A stretch of 64,000 nucleotides of DNA, taken from Balneola sp. (GTDB lineage Bacteria > Bacteroidota > Rhodothermia > Balneolales > Balneolaceae). The stretch spans positions 248,001 to 312,000 of the forward strand of contig RHLJ01000003.1 in NCBI GenBank assembly GCA_003712055.1. Reading direction: 5' to 3'. Below, in pieces: positions 61,456-64,000 of this stretch. The notes below the pieces were generated by a model. The model saw nothing but the letters and a program-made list of their open reading frames with translations, did no database searches and was not told where the DNA came from. The number at the start of each line of letters is the position of its first letter. Positions within the stretch are counted from its first letter, which is position 1. Position numbers and translations under genes: made by a program.

Positions 61456-61487
61456 GACATTTTAAAAATAGAACTAGCGGGTTAGGA

Positions 61488-62126
61488 ATGCGCAAGTACT
61501 TAGTTGAAGCAGTCGGTACATTCTTTCTGGCCTTATCAATGGGTCTTACTACTAATCCATTAGCCATAGGCCTACTACTAGCGGGGCTTATTTATGGCGG
61601 TATGCATGTCTCTGGCGCTCATTTTAACCCAGCAATTTCTTTTGCTTATCTGCTCAAAAAAAGAATCTCCTTCGGTACTTTTAGCAGTTACTTTGTGAGC
61701 CAATGTTTGGGCGTTTTTGCAGCAGGTGGACTTATCCTCTTTTTTTCGAATGAGGTTTTCTATGTTGAACCCCCTGCTTCCACCGACTTGTACCAACAAG
61801 CTGGTATGGAGCTCCTTCTTACATTTGTATTAGCACTTACTTACCTGAGTGTTGCTACTGACAAAGTGCTGGCATCAAATAAAGCCTATGGACTTGCGAT
61901 AGGTCTTGTACTTTCAGGCTTGATTATGCTTGGTGATTCAATATCAGGAGCAGTGCTAAATCCTGCTATATCTATAGGTCTTTCGGCCATCGATTTCCTG
62001 GCAATCAGAGGAGCTTCTTATGAATTTATTCCGCTTTATCTCGTTAGCCCAATAGCTGGCGCTACCCTGGCCGCCTTATTCCATCAGTATATCAACAACG
62101 ACTACTCTTCTGTTACATCAAGATAG
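61488..62126 (+). CDS. Aquaporin (MIP family)
   Basis: A 212-aa six-helix channel. The two conserved half-helix motifs are HFNPAIS (NPA at 47-49) and VLNPAIS (NPA at 158-160). The opening YLVEAVGTFFLAL is typical. Water or small neutral solutes are the likely substrates. The residues flanking the NPA motifs do not obviously mark a glycerol channel. TTAGGA precedes the ATG. The end overlaps the converging kinase gene by 25 bp. Confidence 0.9.
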   Translation: MRKYLVEAVGTFFLALSMGLTTNPLAIGLLLAGLIYGGMHVSGAHFNPAISFAYLLKKRISFGTFSSYFVSQCLGVFAAGGLILFFSNEVFYVEPPASTDLYQQAGMELLLTFVLALTYLSVATDKVLASNKAYGLAIGLVLSGLIMLGDSISGAVLNPAISIGLSAIDFLAIRGASYEFIPLYLVSPIAGATLAALFHQYINNDYSSVTSR

Positions 62127-63511
62127 AAATAGAAGGTAGACCCTTCACCTGATGTGCTATCCACAAAGATATCCTTTTGGTGAGCATTAAGAATTCCTTT
62201 TACGACAGCCAATCCTAAGCCTGTACCTCCTTTATCTCTGGATCGTGCTTTATCAGTTCTGTAAAACCTGTCGAATAACCTATCCAGATGCTTTTGGTCA
62301 ATTCCTATTCCAGTATCCTTAACCGATATCTTGCCAAGCTCATTATTTAATTTGACCAATTCGATTGTGATCTCACCTTCGTTTGTATACTTCACTGCGT
62401 TTGAAACCAAATTATCCAGTACTTGTTCAATCTTATCCCGATCAGCCAGTACTGAAATACCTGTATCCATTTTTGTAGATAATTCGATACCCTTTTCTTT
62501 AGCTATCAATGAATAGGTTTTAGATACCTCTTTGATGAGTTGGTTTATATTAAACACCGATTTTTGGATATAGCTTTCATCATAATCGTATCGCTGTAAT
62601 GATTTAATGTCTTCGAAAAGGCGAACTACCCGTTCAACTTGTTTTTGCGCGGTTCCTAAATATTGATTCTTTTTAGGTTCATCAAGCGAAGGCATTTGTA
62701 ACATTTCGAGCGCCCCTGAAATCGTATGCAATGGATTCCTAACCTCGTGGGTAATATCCGCAAAGAATTGGTTCTGCTTCTCATTTAGCAATTTCAGTTT
62801 TTCATTGTCTGCCTTAAGAGTTCCAGCCATTTGGTTGAGCGAATCAGCAAGCATACCAAATTCGTCCTCACGTTCAAGGTGTAACTCTCTGTCTAAATCC
62901 CCGGCTGCAATATCCAGCGCTGCGTCGTTGAGCTGTTTAATGGGCTTTGCGAGATATCTTGCAAAAAGCAGACTCACAAAAAATACAACAAGGATCGAAC
63001 CAATCATTGCTCCGTAAATCAAATGCCTGATACTGGCTTCTGCGGCATAAAGGTCGTCTTTATTCTGGCTAATCCTTAAATACCTGGCTTCAAAATCATT
63101 CTCTGCAAAACTATGGAAGGAGATTAAGTTCTCCAGTTCTTCTTCATTAATGATTACCTGGTCTTCTGTTTCATCAAGAATACTTTTAAGAGAGTCGGTC
63201 AAAAACTCTCTTGAGTCTGTAAAGCCGGATACGTTGTTAGAAGCACTAACCAGTACGGTTCCCAATGAGTCGAATAATGCGATCTCATAACCCGTCAACT
63301 CCGACATAAAATTAACCTGTACAACTACCTCGCTAATACTTGGCTTGCTTTCAAGGGATTGAGCGAGTGTATTGGCATCGCTTTCAAACTTCTGTATGGT
63401 TTCTTCCAGCAGAAAAGAGCGAATACTGAGAATGGCATAGGAGCTAATCACCACTACCCCTATAGACAGGAGAACGATATAAACTGCCGCTAGTTTAGTT
63501 TGAATGTTCAT
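62102..63511 (-). CDS. HAMP-domain sensor histidine kinase
   Basis: A 469-aa two-component kinase. Two membrane helices (about 8-32 and 165-184) flank a periplasmic sensor domain. HAMP follows (185-240), then HisKA with phospho-acceptor H255 in ITHEVRNPLH, and HATPase_c with NLVSNAVKYTNEG, DTGIGID and GGTGLGL. Its start overlaps the response regulator stop by ATGA, so regulator and kinase are co-translated. The signal is unknown. Confidence 0.93.
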   Translation of the reverse strand: MNIQTKLAAVYIVLLSIGVVVISSYAILSIRSFLLEETIQKFESDANTLAQSLESKPSISEVVVQVNFMSELTGYEIALFDSLGTVLVSASNNVSGFTDSREFLTDSLKSILDETEDQVIINEEELENLISFHSFAENDFEARYLRISQNKDDLYAAEASIRHLIYGAMIGSILVVFFVSLLFARYLAKPIKQLNDAALDIAAGDLDRELHLEREDEFGMLADSLNQMAGTLKADNEKLKLLNEKQNQFFADITHEVRNPLHTISGALEMLQMPSLDEPKKNQYLGTAQKQVERVVRLFEDIKSLQRYDYDESYIQKSVFNINQLIKEVSKTYSLIAKEKGIELSTKMDTGISVLADRDKIEQVLDNLVSNAVKYTNEGEITIELVKLNNELGKISVKDTGIGIDQKHLDRLFDRFYRTDKARSRDKGGTGLGLAVVKGILNAHQKDIFVDSTSGEGSTFYFYLDVTEE

Positions 63512-64000
63512 AAGGTCAAAAACTCACGGTTAAACCCGTAACCAACTCCTCTATAAGTTTTAATGAGTTTCCCTTCGTCTTTCATTTTGAGCCTTAGGTT
63601 CTTGATATGTACATCCACCGTGCGATCGAATATATATTTTTCTTCATCGCTGATATGTTCAAGGATCTCTTGTCGGCTATATACCCTTTTTGGGTGCTGA
63701 AAGAACAACTCTGCAATGATATATTCTGTATGTGTAAGATCAATTTTTTCCTCACTGATATACATCTCATTCGTTTCTGTATCCAGATATACATGATCAT
63801 ACTTTAACCAGTTACTTCTCTCCGGACTTTTTCTCCTTAACTGACTTTCAATATGAGCCTTAATCAATTTCAGACCTGCTGGTTTTTTGATATAATCATC
63901 TGCACCTAATTCGAGGCCTTCGATTTCATCTTTTTCCTCATCTCTGGCTGTTAGAAACAGAACCGGAATATCATTTATCACCGGATGCTTGCGAATATGA
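63508..64000 (-). CDS. OmpR/PhoB-type response regulator (cut by window edge)
   Basis: The 3' part of a response regulator, running off the window end. The visible part starts within the receiver domain (IPVLFLTARDEEKDEIEGLE and GADDYIKKP, with the conserved Lys before Pro), followed by a winged-helix trans_reg_C domain (LTHTEYIIAELFF, DRTVDVHIKNLRLKM, TYRGVGYGF). It pairs with the kinase downstream. The phospho-acceptor Asp lies beyond the edge, so the protein cannot be checked in full. Confidence 0.93.
   Translation of the reverse strand, partial: HIRKHPVINDIPVLFLTARDEEKDEIEGLELGADDYIKKPAGLKLIKAHIESQLRRKSPERSNWLKYDHVYLDTETNEMYISEEKIDLTHTEYIIAELFFQHPKRVYSRQEILEHISDEEKYIFDRTVDVHIKNLRLKMKDEGKLIKTYRGVGYGFNREFLTL

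Overview
The window looks like chromosomal DNA of a Bacteroidota-related marine-type bacterium, most likely Balneolota (Balneolaceae) or a close relative. This is inferred, not searched. The basis is a moderately AT-rich composition, secreted proteins ending in a type A type-IX-secretion sorting domain with the NYPNPFNPxT opening, many family types typical of that group (DUF2911, HmuY, co-chaperone GroES-like, fused ABC permease/M1 peptidase), weak Shine-Dalgarno signals, and very frequent ATGA stop/start overlaps. About 57 protein genes and one tRNA-Pro(GGG) fill the window. I see no phage, insertion sequence, CRISPR array or rRNA.

Layout. 1-14.4 kb is a mosaic: TPR lipoprotein, secreted M14 carboxypeptidase, PolX DNA polymerase, secreted GH5 glycosidase, AI-2E-type permease, HisKA_2 histidine kinase, YwqK-like lipoprotein, cyclophilin, methylmalonyl-CoA epimerase coupled to a membrane LytTR regulator, a DUF2306-like membrane protein, and the tRNA. 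14.4-24.4 kb holds a Wzi-like outer-membrane protein, a VOC protein, an alanine-dehydrogenase/PNT-like enzyme, an ABC ATPase with a giant permease-M1 aminopeptidase fusion, and two envelope proteins. 24.6-37.4 kb holds an ACP-like/outer-membrane pair, a sugar isomerase/oxidoreductase pair, a hydrolase, two tandem paralogous secreted proteins, an SDR, a GroES-like protein and a Tat-type MBL hydrolase. 37.5-44 kb is a TamA/TamB pair for envelope assembly.

Two functional clusters stand out. 45.4-49.8 kb is a metal (probably copper) handling cluster: CDF exporter, small Cys/His protein, Met-rich outer-membrane protein, SCO, PCu(A)C and DUF411. 52.1-59.9 kb is a heme acquisition locus: a small Cys-rich protein, a TonB receptor, a HmuY-like lipoprotein with two HmuY domains, the heme-degrading factor HmuS, and HmuTUV. 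Three of its transcription units are preceded by the same inverted repeat (ATTTRGA-N5-TCTAAAT). Two of these also share an upstream pair of CTTCAYA direct repeats at identical spacing, so this looks like a duplicated composite control region.

Other structure: at least four families of intergenic palindromic repeats, a 180-bp nested inverted-repeat element at 59938-60117, and four CCC-centred repeats with 20-21 bp period between the LytTR gene and its downstream neighbour, which resemble LytTR operators. The window ends inside a response-regulator gene paired with a sensor kinase.
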